DNA of 29,739 nt, taken from positions 1 through 29,739 of the forward strand of contig DASO01000002.1 of NCBI GenBank assembly GCA_002503845.1, given 5' to 3'. Of the stretch, positions 1 through 8,021 are shown in pieces; within the stretch, counting starts at the first letter, position 1, and each line of letters begins with the position of its first letter. This DNA comes from Euryarchaeota archaeon UBA24. GTDB lineage: Archaea > Halobacteriota > Halobacteria > Halobacteriales > Hikarchaeaceae. Both the position numbers and the translations under genes were made by a program. A model generated the notes under the pieces. It ran no database searches. It was not told where the DNA came from and saw only the letters and a program-made list of their open reading frames with translations.

Positions 1-1360
<1,360 letters not shown>

Positions 1361-1361
1361 T

Positions 1362-1380
1362 CCCAGACAATTAGTCTGGG
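1362..1380 (-). repeat. hairpin abutting 16S 5' end
   Basis: Perfect 7-bp inverted repeat CCCAGAC / GTCTGGG with a 5-nt loop, ending one or two bases upstream of the mature 16S start. It could help position 5'-end maturation of pre-16S. The usual processing stem pairs the leader with the 16S-23S spacer, which is outside the window. Confidence 0.6.
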
Positions 1381-1448
1381 TTGACGAACACTGTGTTGTG
1401 TCCTCCATTTTTGAAAGTTGATATTCAGAGGAACTGATCGGGATTCAC

Positions 1449-1490
1449 CGAAACTGTCTAAGTGGGAGAAAAAGTATCTCCCAAGTTTCG
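1449..1490 (-). repeat. long bulged hairpin in rRNA leader
   Basis: Two consecutive perfect 7-bp blocks pair: 1463-1469 with 1477-1483 (7-nt loop) and 1449-1455 with 1484-1490. A 7-nt bulge on one side (1456-1462) separates them. The result is a 14-bp stem in the minus-strand transcript. The outer and inner blocks are contiguous on one arm, which argues against chance. Confidence 0.65.
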
Positions 1491-1509
1491 TATTTATGCG
1501 TTAACATCA

Positions 1510-1545
1510 GATCTCGTCTGTACGGAGTACCGCAGGGGCGAGATC
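1510..1545 (-). repeat. inverted repeat in rRNA leader
   Basis: Arms GATCTCG (1510-1516) and CGAGATC (1539-1545) are perfect complements around a 22-nt loop that has some further pairing (CTG/CAG and GTAC/GTAC). A folded leader element is likely, but its role is unknown. Confidence 0.5.
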
Positions 1546-1558
1546 CTCACCTCGTTTT

Positions 1559-1575
1559 GCTTCTTACGAAGAAGC
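1559..1575 (-). repeat. tight hairpin in rRNA leader
   Basis: Perfect 7-bp stem GCTTCTT / AAGAAGC with a 3-nt loop, in the distal part of the leader or close to the promoter. It is not followed by a T-run on the minus strand, so it is not an obvious terminator. Confidence 0.55.
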
Positions 1576-1685
1576 TCGGACCTATAATTCCAGTCGTGGA
1601 CTATTAAACCCATCGGATCTCCCTCATGCAATTATGTGTGAGAATGACTAACAGTATTTGGAGACTAAAAGTGGGCACTATTCAT

Positions 1686-1721
1686 GGAAAAAACATAAAA
1701 AAGATCTTTAATGGAGATCTT
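1686..1721 (-). terminator. MC1 terminator (hairpin plus T-runs)
   Basis: A perfect 7-bp inverted repeat (1701-1707 with 1715-1721, 7-nt loop) overlaps the MC1 stop codon. On the minus strand it is followed directly by two runs of about six T. This looks like a hairpin-assisted oligo-T terminator separating MC1 from the rRNA operon downstream on the same strand. The T-rich stretch at 1694-1703 also resembles a TATA box, so a promoter role is not excluded. Confidence 0.55.
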
Positions 1722-2028
1722 AATCGATGCGTTCGATGCCTTTTTTAGAAACGTTTGCTTCTTTCAATTTGCTAGGCATCCAGCTAGGAGAATCGGGAGG
1801 TGCAGTGGTCATCCACGCCCATGCATCGTAAATATGCACTTTGCTTGTTCCTCTCTCTCTCATTCTTATTTCTACGCGTCTAGCGCTTGCCTCATTGTCA
1901 CCAACGTCGTCGAGTCTTCGGGCAGCTTTAAGGGCTGCTTGTCTTGGTGTGTTGCCGCTAAATACACTTGATTCGTTTCCTGCTCTGTCTTGGAGAGCAA
2001 AATTTCGTTTTCCGTCTTCACGTACCAT
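1720..2028 (-). CDS. chromosomal protein MC1 (archaeal DNA-bending protein)
   Basis: A 102-residue protein matching the MC1 family, small basic monomeric proteins that bend and compact DNA in Methanosarcina and Haloarchaea. Visible family features are the N-terminal RNFALQDRAGNE strand, a VFSGNTPRQAALKAARR segment, the RMRERGTSKVHIYDAW core and a conserved TAPPDSPSWMP-like C-terminal loop before a lysine-rich end. The family is about 93 residues, so the size fits. The open frame continues 42 codons upstream, but that part is translated TATA-rich promoter DNA and unlike the family, so I start at the ATG at 2026-2028. The gene lies immediately upstream of the rRNA operon on the same strand, with its own promoter and terminator. 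Family confidence is high. The start is an inference. Confidence 0.92.
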   Translation of the reverse strand: MVREDGKRNFALQDRAGNESSVFSGNTPRQAALKAARRLDDVGDNEASARRVEIRMRERGTSKVHIYDAWAWMTTAPPDSPSWMPSKLKEANVSKKGIERID

Positions 2029-2065
2029 GGTTTGATTCCACCATGAGGACCGTGAAGAGGGCAGG

Positions 2066-2076
2066 TTATAAATATA
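2066..2076 (-). promoter_or_regulatory. TATA box, MC1 proximal promoter
   Basis: The minus strand reads TATATTTATAA. Counting 25-27 nt downstream puts the start near 2044, giving a short leader of about 15 nt before the MC1 ATG at 2028. Confidence 0.5.
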
Positions 2077-2106
2077 TCGGAGAATCGGGGGTTGGATTGG
2101 CCATAT

Positions 2107-2116
2107 CTTTATATAG
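2107..2116 (-). promoter_or_regulatory. TATA box, possible distal MC1 promoter
   Basis: The minus strand reads CTATATAAAG, close to the archaeal consensus. Initiation would be near 2084 with a leader of about 55 nt. Together with the box at 2066-2076 this suggests tandem promoters for MC1. Confidence 0.4.
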
Positions 2117-2172
2117 TAGGCCTCGTCTGGGGTGTTTTTTTTGGTTTTTTTCACGCGAGGTGTGAGATAGGG

Positions 2173-2186
2173 CCCTAAAAAGAGGG
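2173..2186 (-). terminator. weak terminator after pheT
   Basis: On the minus strand, CCCT/AGGG arms flank a five-T run 22-35 nt after the pheT stop. Oligo-T is the core archaeal termination signal. The stem is short, so this is tentative. Two longer T-runs on the plus strand at 2135-2151 face no plus-strand gene. Confidence 0.3.
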
Positions 2187-2207
2187 TTTTATAAGTTAAA
2201 TAAGGGG

Positions 2208-3935
2208 TTAAATGAAAGAATTGAGTGATAATTCAAAGGCCGAAACTGGGAGTTCGATCCCATGTATATTGAGTACTTCAGGATGTATTTCTCCAAGGAT
2301 TCCTTTGGGTTCTCCGTCTATTAGGATAGACGCAGATCGTCCTTCAATAAAGGTCGGGTGAGAAATGGGAAGAGTTTCAAGTCTTTTGTTGAATCTTTGA
2401 CAAAGTACTTGCAGTTTTGATTTTGCTTCTTCATAGGAAGCATGGGAATGGGCGACAGTGGCAGCAATAGCGTAGTTTTCGTCCACTCTTGTGTCTTTTG
2501 TGTGGTCTACATTAGCAGTTAACCCAATTTCGAGTAGATTTTGAGGATATGCACGATGTGTGTTGTTTTCTAGTACCATCAAAAGTGAGGGAAGTACCCA
2601 CGTTCTGATTATTGTGTATTCTGCGGAATAGGGCTCAAGTATCTTAACGGGTTTATGATATCCATATGCGTTTATGTCACCTTCTAACCTCATTTTGGAG
2701 AAATTCTCAGTTTCGTTTGTCAAATTAAAGTTGAGTAAATCTTCAAATCCCATTCCAATTAGTACCTGTCTTGTGGCTCGTTCCAAGCTGGAACGTGTAG
2801 TCCGACCTCCTATCGTCGCTACATCAGGATAACGTGGTTTGAGTTTGTAAAAACCATGAGTTCTACCTATATCATCAATGATATCAAGAGGATGGAGTAC
2901 GTCGACTCTATAAGGAGGTATTGTGACCCGGTATTGGGATTCTTGAGGAGGAACTTCGCCTCTGTGGGGTGGTGTGATGACTTTGCCATCCAACCCGGAA
3001 CGTTCGAGTAAATCAACTACGTCGTTTGAGGAGAAGTTAGTTCCGAGAATTTGTTCTATTCTAGTGTGGTCTATGTGTTTTGTGTCAAGAGAGAAATCTG
3101 GTTTGTTAACTGCACCATCTGGAGTTTGAATATTGAGTTCTTCAAGAGTGGCCCCATGGGCTTCTAAAGCATAGCAAATTATGTTGAGCATTCGGTCGAT
3201 AGTCCACTGATCGGTTCCGGTCATCTCGATGAGGAGATCTCTAGAATCAACGGTTACTTCGGTACGGGCGCTGTTAATTATTGGAGGGAATGAAAACAAT
3301 CCAAGGTCGTCGAAAAATGCAGGGTATTGTTGATCGCCTTCAACGAGTTTTTTGTACTTTTTTCCGGTTGGATGGAATTCAAGTATCTGCTCGGGTGTTA
3401 ATTCCTCCTTGAGCCCTAGCGGGACAAAGGATGGTTCAGAGGGAAGAGTTCCACAATACAAGATAGAAGACATTCCGTCTGAATTTTCAATGGCTTTAAT
3501 CATGGAAAGATCGTGGATACCGATGGAGCCTTTTGCCCTGCCCCTACCAATGGTATCGTGAAGTTTCTCCTGTAATTGGATTAAGGATTTCAAAATGGAA
3601 TCGTCTAATTTGATTCCACGGGCGATGGCACCAGTGACACAGGGACGGCTGTGGTGGATGGGAGAGTGTAAGGATATAGTCCAATTTGGAGGATTGAGGG
3701 AAGGGATGAAAATTCCCCTATCCTGACCATAGTAATATCTCAAAGATCGTGCGATTCCTTCAGTGGATAATCTGTCTAATCTGTCGGGTGCGAACTCTAA
3801 TTGGAAATTTCCATCTTCATCTTCTCCATCAAATTCAAGGCCCAAATTGAATAGATCTTCTTTTAGTTTTTCATCGGAAATTTCTATTCCGGTCATTTGT
3901 CTTAAAAGATTTGGGTGGAGACTTACAACTGGCAT
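2208..3935 (-). CDS. pheT: phenylalanyl-tRNA synthetase beta subunit
   Basis: A 575-residue archaeal/eukaryotic-type PheRS beta chain, which pairs with PheS in an alpha2-beta2 enzyme charging tRNA-Phe and carries the editing domain. Recognisable segments are the N-terminal PDRLDRLSTEGIARSLRYYY block, the editing (B3/4) region from about residue 90 to 250 including RPCVTGAIARGI and LQEKLHDTIGRGRAKGSIGI, the B5 domain at about 275-360 with the IPPYRVDVLHPLDIIDDIGR signature, and the catalytic-like fold to the C-terminus. It lacks the bacterial tRNA-binding extensions, as expected in archaea. Its ATG overlaps the pheS stop by one base (TAATG), so translation is probably coupled and subunit amounts matched. 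It is the last gene of the endA-trpS-pheS-pheT operon. Confidence 0.97.
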   Translation of the reverse strand: MPVVSLHPNLLRQMTGIEISDEKLKEDLFNLGLEFDGEDEDGNFQLEFAPDRLDRLSTEGIARSLRYYYGQDRGIFIPSLNPPNWTISLHSPIHHSRPCVTGAIARGIKLDDSILKSLIQLQEKLHDTIGRGRAKGSIGIHDLSMIKAIENSDGMSSILYCGTLPSEPSFVPLGLKEELTPEQILEFHPTGKKYKKLVEGDQQYPAFFDDLGLFSFPPIINSARTEVTVDSRDLLIEMTGTDQWTIDRMLNIICYALEAHGATLEELNIQTPDGAVNKPDFSLDTKHIDHTRIEQILGTNFSSNDVVDLLERSGLDGKVITPPHRGEVPPQESQYRVTIPPYRVDVLHPLDIIDDIGRTHGFYKLKPRYPDVATIGGRTTRSSLERATRQVLIGMGFEDLLNFNLTNETENFSKMRLEGDINAYGYHKPVKILEPYSAEYTIIRTWVLPSLLMVLENNTHRAYPQNLLEIGLTANVDHTKDTRVDENYAIAATVAHSHASYEEAKSKLQVLCQRFNKRLETLPISHPTFIEGRSASILIDGEPKGILGEIHPEVLNIHGIELPVSAFELSLNSFI

Positions 3936-5443
3936 TAGTAAGGTACCCCAGTAGATCGCAAAAGTTGTAAATCACAAAGAGTCCCATGGACATCTCGTAT
4001 ATCTTCAAACCCATACATTAGCATTAAGAGTCGTTCGAGTGCTAAGCCCCATGCCATGACGTCGCAACTAACTCCGAGAGGGTGTAGGACTTCGTCTCGG
4101 AAAAGGCCCGAGTTTCCTATCTCGATTAGTTCCCCTGTTCGGGGGTGTTCTCCGAAAAGTTCGAAGCTTGGTTCGGTGTAAGGATTGTAATGGGGTTTGA
4201 ATTTGAGATTGGTTATTCCAAACCGACGGTAAAATTCGGTGAAAGTTCCCATGAGATCTCTGACGGATAAATTTTCTGCCATGACCCATCCTTCTATCTG
4301 GAAAAATTCAAGCAGATGAGTAGGATCCAACGTATCGTTTCGATAGACTTTTTCCACAGAGAAAAATCTCTGAGGAGGTTCAAGATGGCCTATCGCCTGC
4401 CCTGAAAGATATCGCATGGATAAAGAAGTGGTGTGGCCTCGAAGGTCGATTCCAAGTGCCACATCTTCTGACCATGGAGAATGGTAACCATCTCCGTCTG
4501 TTCCGACGCCGTCGAGGTGGGAGTTTTGAACTTTTTCAACTATATCAGTAGGTAAATTTTGTGCAGGAGGTACAGAAAGTGCAAATTGATCCCAATGAGT
4601 TCTTGCGGGGTGGTCCTGGGGCATAAACAAACAATCATTGATCCAAAATTCTGAGTCGGCATGAGGACCTTCCATCTCTTGAAATCCCATACTAACTAGT
4701 GTGTCTTTGACCCTTTCGGCAGTTTCTCGAAGGATATGTACCCTACCTCCTATGTAGGGTGCAGCCTCGGCTTCGACGTTATAGGCTGTGTATTCTAGGT
4801 TCTCCCAGTTTCCTTGGGATAACATCTGAGGGGTGAGATTAGTTACACTCTGAGATATTTTCACGCCTTTCTTGCGCTCTGAGATTCCTTTTTTAGTTAA
4901 AATGACAGATCTGGTCGTGAGTTGGTTGATGTTTATCAACCCCCTGGATTCAAGTCTAGTTACTATTGATTGATCAGGTTCTACACCTTGGTCAATGGAA
5001 GAAAGAGCGACTTGTTCGGGGTCAGATTTTGGATCGAAATCGCGAGATGAGATTATTTTTCCTTGGTTAATTGTTCCATAATCTTTTCGAGCGTAATTAG
5101 AGAGTGCCACACTAACTTCATTTTTATTGAGAGAGGATTGGCTAATTGCCTGGGATAGATCAAATTCGGTTTCAAGTTCGCCCAGTAGTCGTACGGCCTG
5201 GTAAAGTCGTAGTTCGGGTAAAGAGTGTTGTAGATAGAGAGATCCTTCGTCTGTGAGTGAGGGTTTAGAATCAGAAAGAGTAGTTATAGAAATCAATCCT
5301 TGGGATTCGAGTGCGAATGAGGCACCTGATATGTGTTCAAGTTTGAGTTCAGTTTCTTCGGATAGTTGCTCGAACGTTTTCTCCTCAGTAGGACTTGCTG
5401 CTTCGAAAACTATTTTCTGATTTTTCGGGAGTTTGATGGTCAT
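3935..5443 (-). CDS. pheS: phenylalanyl-tRNA synthetase alpha subunit
   Basis: A 502-residue catalytic alpha chain of PheRS, a class II synthetase. The first 200 or so residues are winged-helix-like tRNA-binding modules (FEQLSEETELKLEHISG and similar). The catalytic core follows, with DSEFWINDCLFMPQDHPAR, motif 2 around RFFSVEKVYRNDTLDPTHL (preceded by HLEPPQ) and motif 3 around GVSCDVMAWGLALERLLM near the C-terminus. Length and order match archaeal PheS. The start ATG directly follows the trpS stop (TAAATG) and its stop overlaps pheT, so three synthetase frames are stacked without spacers. No separate promoter is visible, so expression probably comes from the endA promoter. Confidence 0.97.
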   Translation of the reverse strand: MTIKLPKNQKIVFEAASPTEEKTFEQLSEETELKLEHISGASFALESQGLISITTLSDSKPSLTDEGSLYLQHSLPELRLYQAVRLLGELETEFDLSQAISQSSLNKNEVSVALSNYARKDYGTINQGKIISSRDFDPKSDPEQVALSSIDQGVEPDQSIVTRLESRGLININQLTTRSVILTKKGISERKKGVKISQSVTNLTPQMLSQGNWENLEYTAYNVEAEAAPYIGGRVHILRETAERVKDTLVSMGFQEMEGPHADSEFWINDCLFMPQDHPARTHWDQFALSVPPAQNLPTDIVEKVQNSHLDGVGTDGDGYHSPWSEDVALGIDLRGHTTSLSMRYLSGQAIGHLEPPQRFFSVEKVYRNDTLDPTHLLEFFQIEGWVMAENLSVRDLMGTFTEFYRRFGITNLKFKPHYNPYTEPSFELFGEHPRTGELIEIGNSGLFRDEVLHPLGVSCDVMAWGLALERLLMLMYGFEDIRDVHGTLCDLQLLRSTGVPY

Positions 5444-6958
5444 TTAAGAGCGTCCCTCGGTGTTGGGGGTATTGGGATTTAATTGTTCTAGGAGTGGTTC
5501 GACTTCTTTTATTTTTTGTTGATAATCCTTTAAGAATTCTCGCATTAAATTTGCTGCTTCTTCTTTACAATCTCCGCAAAGTCGAGTTCCATTTGTGCAT
5601 TCTTCATAGACTCGTTGTGCGTAAGAATCATCGTCTTGTGTTAAGAGATAGGCATATAGTTCATATACAGGACATTTGTCTGCTTCGCCGCCCAACTCAC
5701 GTTGGAGTTCTGCAGATTCTCTTCCGCCAGTTGTAGATTGTTTTACTTTTTGATATCCACTTTCAGGGGCTTCAAACAGACTGATATGACTATCAGGGAG
5801 AGAAGAAGACATTTTACCGCCGGTAAGACCACTCATGAATCGGTGATACAGGGAGAGAGGTGGGTAGAATCCGTATCCACCATTTTCTATTTCAAATTCT
5901 CTCACCATATTATCGATATCATTGTGAGATGCATCGAAAACATCTATGTGTTCTTTGTATACTTGTTTATTTTTAGAGATTTTAGATTCTAGCTCTTTGA
6001 GTAGATCGGGAGTTGCTCGGTGATTGATTATTCGGATACGGGGATAGAATTCTTCTTTTGAAGCTTCTTTAAGTTTATTGGTGATGGTAGAAAGGGCTTC
6101 ACTTGCTTGGTTTTCGTTCTCAATCCACTCGGCTACGTCATTGCAATGAAGTGGAGTTTGGAGGGATGAGAGATTTTCAAATGCTACTTTAAGGTATTCA
6201 AGTTCTGCAGCATCTGCTTCGAAACTTGCGTATGCTTCTGTTACGGAGAATAAACGCAAACGGGATGCCAAATCCCTAGTTAATCTTAGGTGGGGGTCTT
6301 GATCAGGGCCTACAGGAATGACAGTTGGTTGTGGGTGATCAAGTTGAGGGTAGAGTATGTCAGCAGCTTGGGTTAACACACTTTGGATATGGGATATTTC
6401 AGTGTTGCCAGAGAAACCATAGATGGATTGCATTTCGGAAAAATTAGTTTCGATGCCAAGTTCAAACGCCAAGTCTTTAACTCGTTTATTTTCAGATTGT
6501 CGATATATCTCTCCCGTTTTTAAATCGAATCCAGATGCTAGAAGAGCTAAAATATAATTCCTAGCGTGGTCATCTATTTCGCTCCAACTCAATTTTCTAG
6601 CTGCGTGTGCCTCGAGATCGGCTATTAAACCATAGGCCTTTGCTCCTTGTTTTTGATGCCAAACGATCTCATCAAAAACCATTTTGTGGCCAATATGAGG
6701 ATCTCCAGTGGGCATAAAGCCTGAAAGGACTGAAAATGGACTTTTGGACTTCATGGCTTCGAGAATGGATTGATATCCACGGTGTCCGAATATTATACCG
6801 CGGCGCATGAGATGGTGGGGATGCGAAATATCAGGAAGGAAGTGCTCGAATTTTGAGATTCCAAACTGGGAGAAGAGATCGTTGTAATCTTCGATGGTGG
6901 ATGACCCCCAGGGGTCAATAGAAATGTGCTTATCGTCCTTACTAGATTTGTTATTCAT
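5444..6958 (-). CDS. trpS: tryptophanyl-tRNA synthetase (haloarchaeal long form)
   Basis: Class I TrpRS that charges tRNA-Trp. With the start used here (504 residues) the HIGH motif in GDPHIGHKMV is at residues 88-91 and KMSSS in LTGGKMSSSLP at 382-386. The core also shows PVGPDQDPHLRLTRD. A stretch of roughly 110 residues (about 245-360) sits between that tRNA/ATP site block and the KMSSS region. Typical archaeal TrpRS of about 380 residues lacks it, and I recall a similar long form in Haloarchaea. I start at 6958, where the ATG forms an ATGA overlap with the endA stop and is preceded by GGTGA. The nine codons upstream (from 6985) are less likely. The C-terminus ends in a charged helix. Confidence 0.95.
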   Translation of the reverse strand: MNNKSSKDDKHISIDPWGSSTIEDYNDLFSQFGISKFEHFLPDISHPHHLMRRGIIFGHRGYQSILEAMKSKSPFSVLSGFMPTGDPHIGHKMVFDEIVWHQKQGAKAYGLIADLEAHAARKLSWSEIDDHARNYILALLASGFDLKTGEIYRQSENKRVKDLAFELGIETNFSEMQSIYGFSGNTEISHIQSVLTQAADILYPQLDHPQPTVIPVGPDQDPHLRLTRDLASRLRLFSVTEAYASFEADAAELEYLKVAFENLSSLQTPLHCNDVAEWIENENQASEALSTITNKLKEASKEEFYPRIRIINHRATPDLLKELESKISKNKQVYKEHIDVFDASHNDIDNMVREFEIENGGYGFYPPLSLYHRFMSGLTGGKMSSSLPDSHISLFEAPESGYQKVKQSTTGGRESAELQRELGGEADKCPVYELYAYLLTQDDDSYAQRVYEECTNGTRLCGDCKEEAANLMREFLKDYQQKIKEVEPLLEQLNPNTPNTEGRS

Positions 6959-7956
6959 GGTGTCACCCTTTCCACCAAGACCCATCGGATATTACTACTC
7001 CCATCTACAATTGCAAAAAGTGTTCGTTTTCTCACACCTACTGCAAGGCGGACGTTTAGAGATAGTTCTTTGGTTGAAAAAACATGTTCACTTTTGATAA
7101 CTTTGACTAGATACTCGGAATGGAGCACGTTTTCAGTTGTGTTAAAATCTTGGTAAACGCGGAAATCAAACCCAAATTTAAATCCGGTTTTTGGGATCAA
7201 TCCACGTTTGCGTAAAACTGTGTAGACAGATAACCGGTGGTCAAATAGATCGCCTTCGGTTTTACGCCCTTGGTGCAATACATTCCCGTTTATAGATAAC
7301 AATCCACAATTGCACAAATAAGCAGCTTCGACTAGAGATAGTTGTATATGGGGAGTGTTGGGTATGTGCTGACCAAAAAATCCTTCTTTGTGGAAAGTAG
7401 AATTTGGATTTTTGAGTAAGACTGTATCAGTTAGTAATATTCCTTGGGAAGGAGGGGGGAAAAATTGTTTTTTTCCATTTGGTTCGATTTCAGTCGTGTT
7501 GAAATAGGTCAATTCACCTTCTTCATCTACGATTGCAAGGGTGTGCTCACCAAGTTGGTCTGCGGGGATAGTGGAACGCTCTCCGATGACACGTAATTCA
7601 TATTTGACGACTCCATCAGGGGGTTTAGTTCCTCGTTCGTAGACTGTGAAGTCTATGTTTGAACTAGAAAGATTATTTGAAGCGCCATCAGGAGTTAAAT
7701 GAAACCCCCTAAATCGAAGATCGAGATATGTGGAAAATTGAGCAGAAAAATCTGGTTTTTGTGCAGATATAAATTGTATAAAATCCATTCCATCAATATT
7801 ATCGAGATCCCCACGAAGTAGAAGATGAGCAGCTTCGACTGGGTCGAGTTCAATTTCGTTGCCTTTTTTTGGAATACCATATCCTCTTGAATCGTGAAAA
7901 CGTTGTTTTGCGTCTTCTCCTACAACTACGACGCCGTCGGATAGATGACCTTCCAT
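6955..7956 (-). CDS. endA: tRNA-splicing endonuclease EndA (tandem-repeat form)
   Basis: Cleaves bulge-helix-bulge introns from pre-tRNA and pre-rRNA. The 333-residue protein is two fused EndA-like units, the architecture of haloarchaeal homodimeric enzymes. The C-terminal unit (about 205-333) has the RKRGLIPKTGFKFGFDFRVY block and the expected catalytic triad: Tyr268, His279 (in HSEYLVKV) and Lys310 (in VRKRTLFAIVD). The N-terminal unit (about 1-150) keeps the fold but has no convincing His/Lys pair, so it is probably structural. The start at 7956 gives MEGHLSDG, matching the family. An upstream extension to 8034 would run through the shared promoter and into the divergent MFS gene. It is the first gene of the operon and shares ATGA with trpS. 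Confidence 0.93.
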   Translation of the reverse strand: MEGHLSDGVVVVGEDAKQRFHDSRGYGIPKKGNEIELDPVEAAHLLLRGDLDNIDGMDFIQFISAQKPDFSAQFSTYLDLRFRGFHLTPDGASNNLSSSNIDFTVYERGTKPPDGVVKYELRVIGERSTIPADQLGEHTLAIVDEEGELTYFNTTEIEPNGKKQFFPPPSQGILLTDTVLLKNPNSTFHKEGFFGQHIPNTPHIQLSLVEAAYLCNCGLLSINGNVLHQGRKTEGDLFDHRLSVYTVLRKRGLIPKTGFKFGFDFRVYQDFNTTENVLHSEYLVKVIKSEHVFSTKELSLNVRLAVGVRKRTLFAIVDGSSNIRWVLVERVTP

Positions 7957-7990
7957 GTTCAGAAATATACTGCGGTGGAGAAAGCCGCTA

Positions 7991-8007
7991 CGGTAAATGC
8001 TTATGCT
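7991..8007. promoter_or_regulatory. divergent promoter, endA operon / MFS transporter
   Basis: The only 65 bp between two divergent starts contain GGTAAATGCTTATGC. On the plus strand the box is about 26 nt before the MFS ATG at 8022 (leaderless). On the minus strand it predicts initiation near 7969, 13 nt before endA. One AT-rich element could therefore drive both directions. Confidence 0.4.
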
Positions 8008-8021
8008 GCTGATAAGATAGT

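Larger units (their letters stand above)
1361..1683 (-). promoter_or_regulatory. pre-16S leader and rRNA promoter zone
   Basis: This 323-nt stretch without a gene separates the MC1 terminator from mature 16S. It must hold the rRNA operon promoter and the 5' external transcribed spacer. It contains at least four separate inverted repeats, listed individually. Minus-strand TATA-like candidates are near 1581-1590, 1597-1609 and 1660-1672. None is decisive, and tandem promoters are common in haloarchaeal rrn operons. No tRNA fold or conserved ORF was seen. Confidence 0.6.

Noticed and set aside
1361..1683. A tRNA gene in the rRNA leader
   Set aside because: No T-loop GGTTCGAATCC-like block with matching acceptor stem was found.
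1694..1703. TATA box for the rRNA operon (minus strand CTTTTTTATG)
   Set aside because: It directly follows a hairpin at the MC1 stop and is better explained as the terminator T-run. Not excluded, but not called.
2135..2151. Two plus-strand T-runs as a terminator
   Set aside because: No plus-strand gene lies upstream; on the minus strand they are A-runs in the pheT-MC1 gap.
2029..2154. N-terminal 42-residue extension of MC1
   Set aside because: It is the translation of TATA-rich promoter DNA, is unlike MC1 proteins, and both candidate promoters lie inside it.
4068..4289. Minus-strand 73-codon frame inside pheS
   Set aside because: It overlaps the conserved catalytic core of pheS in another frame.
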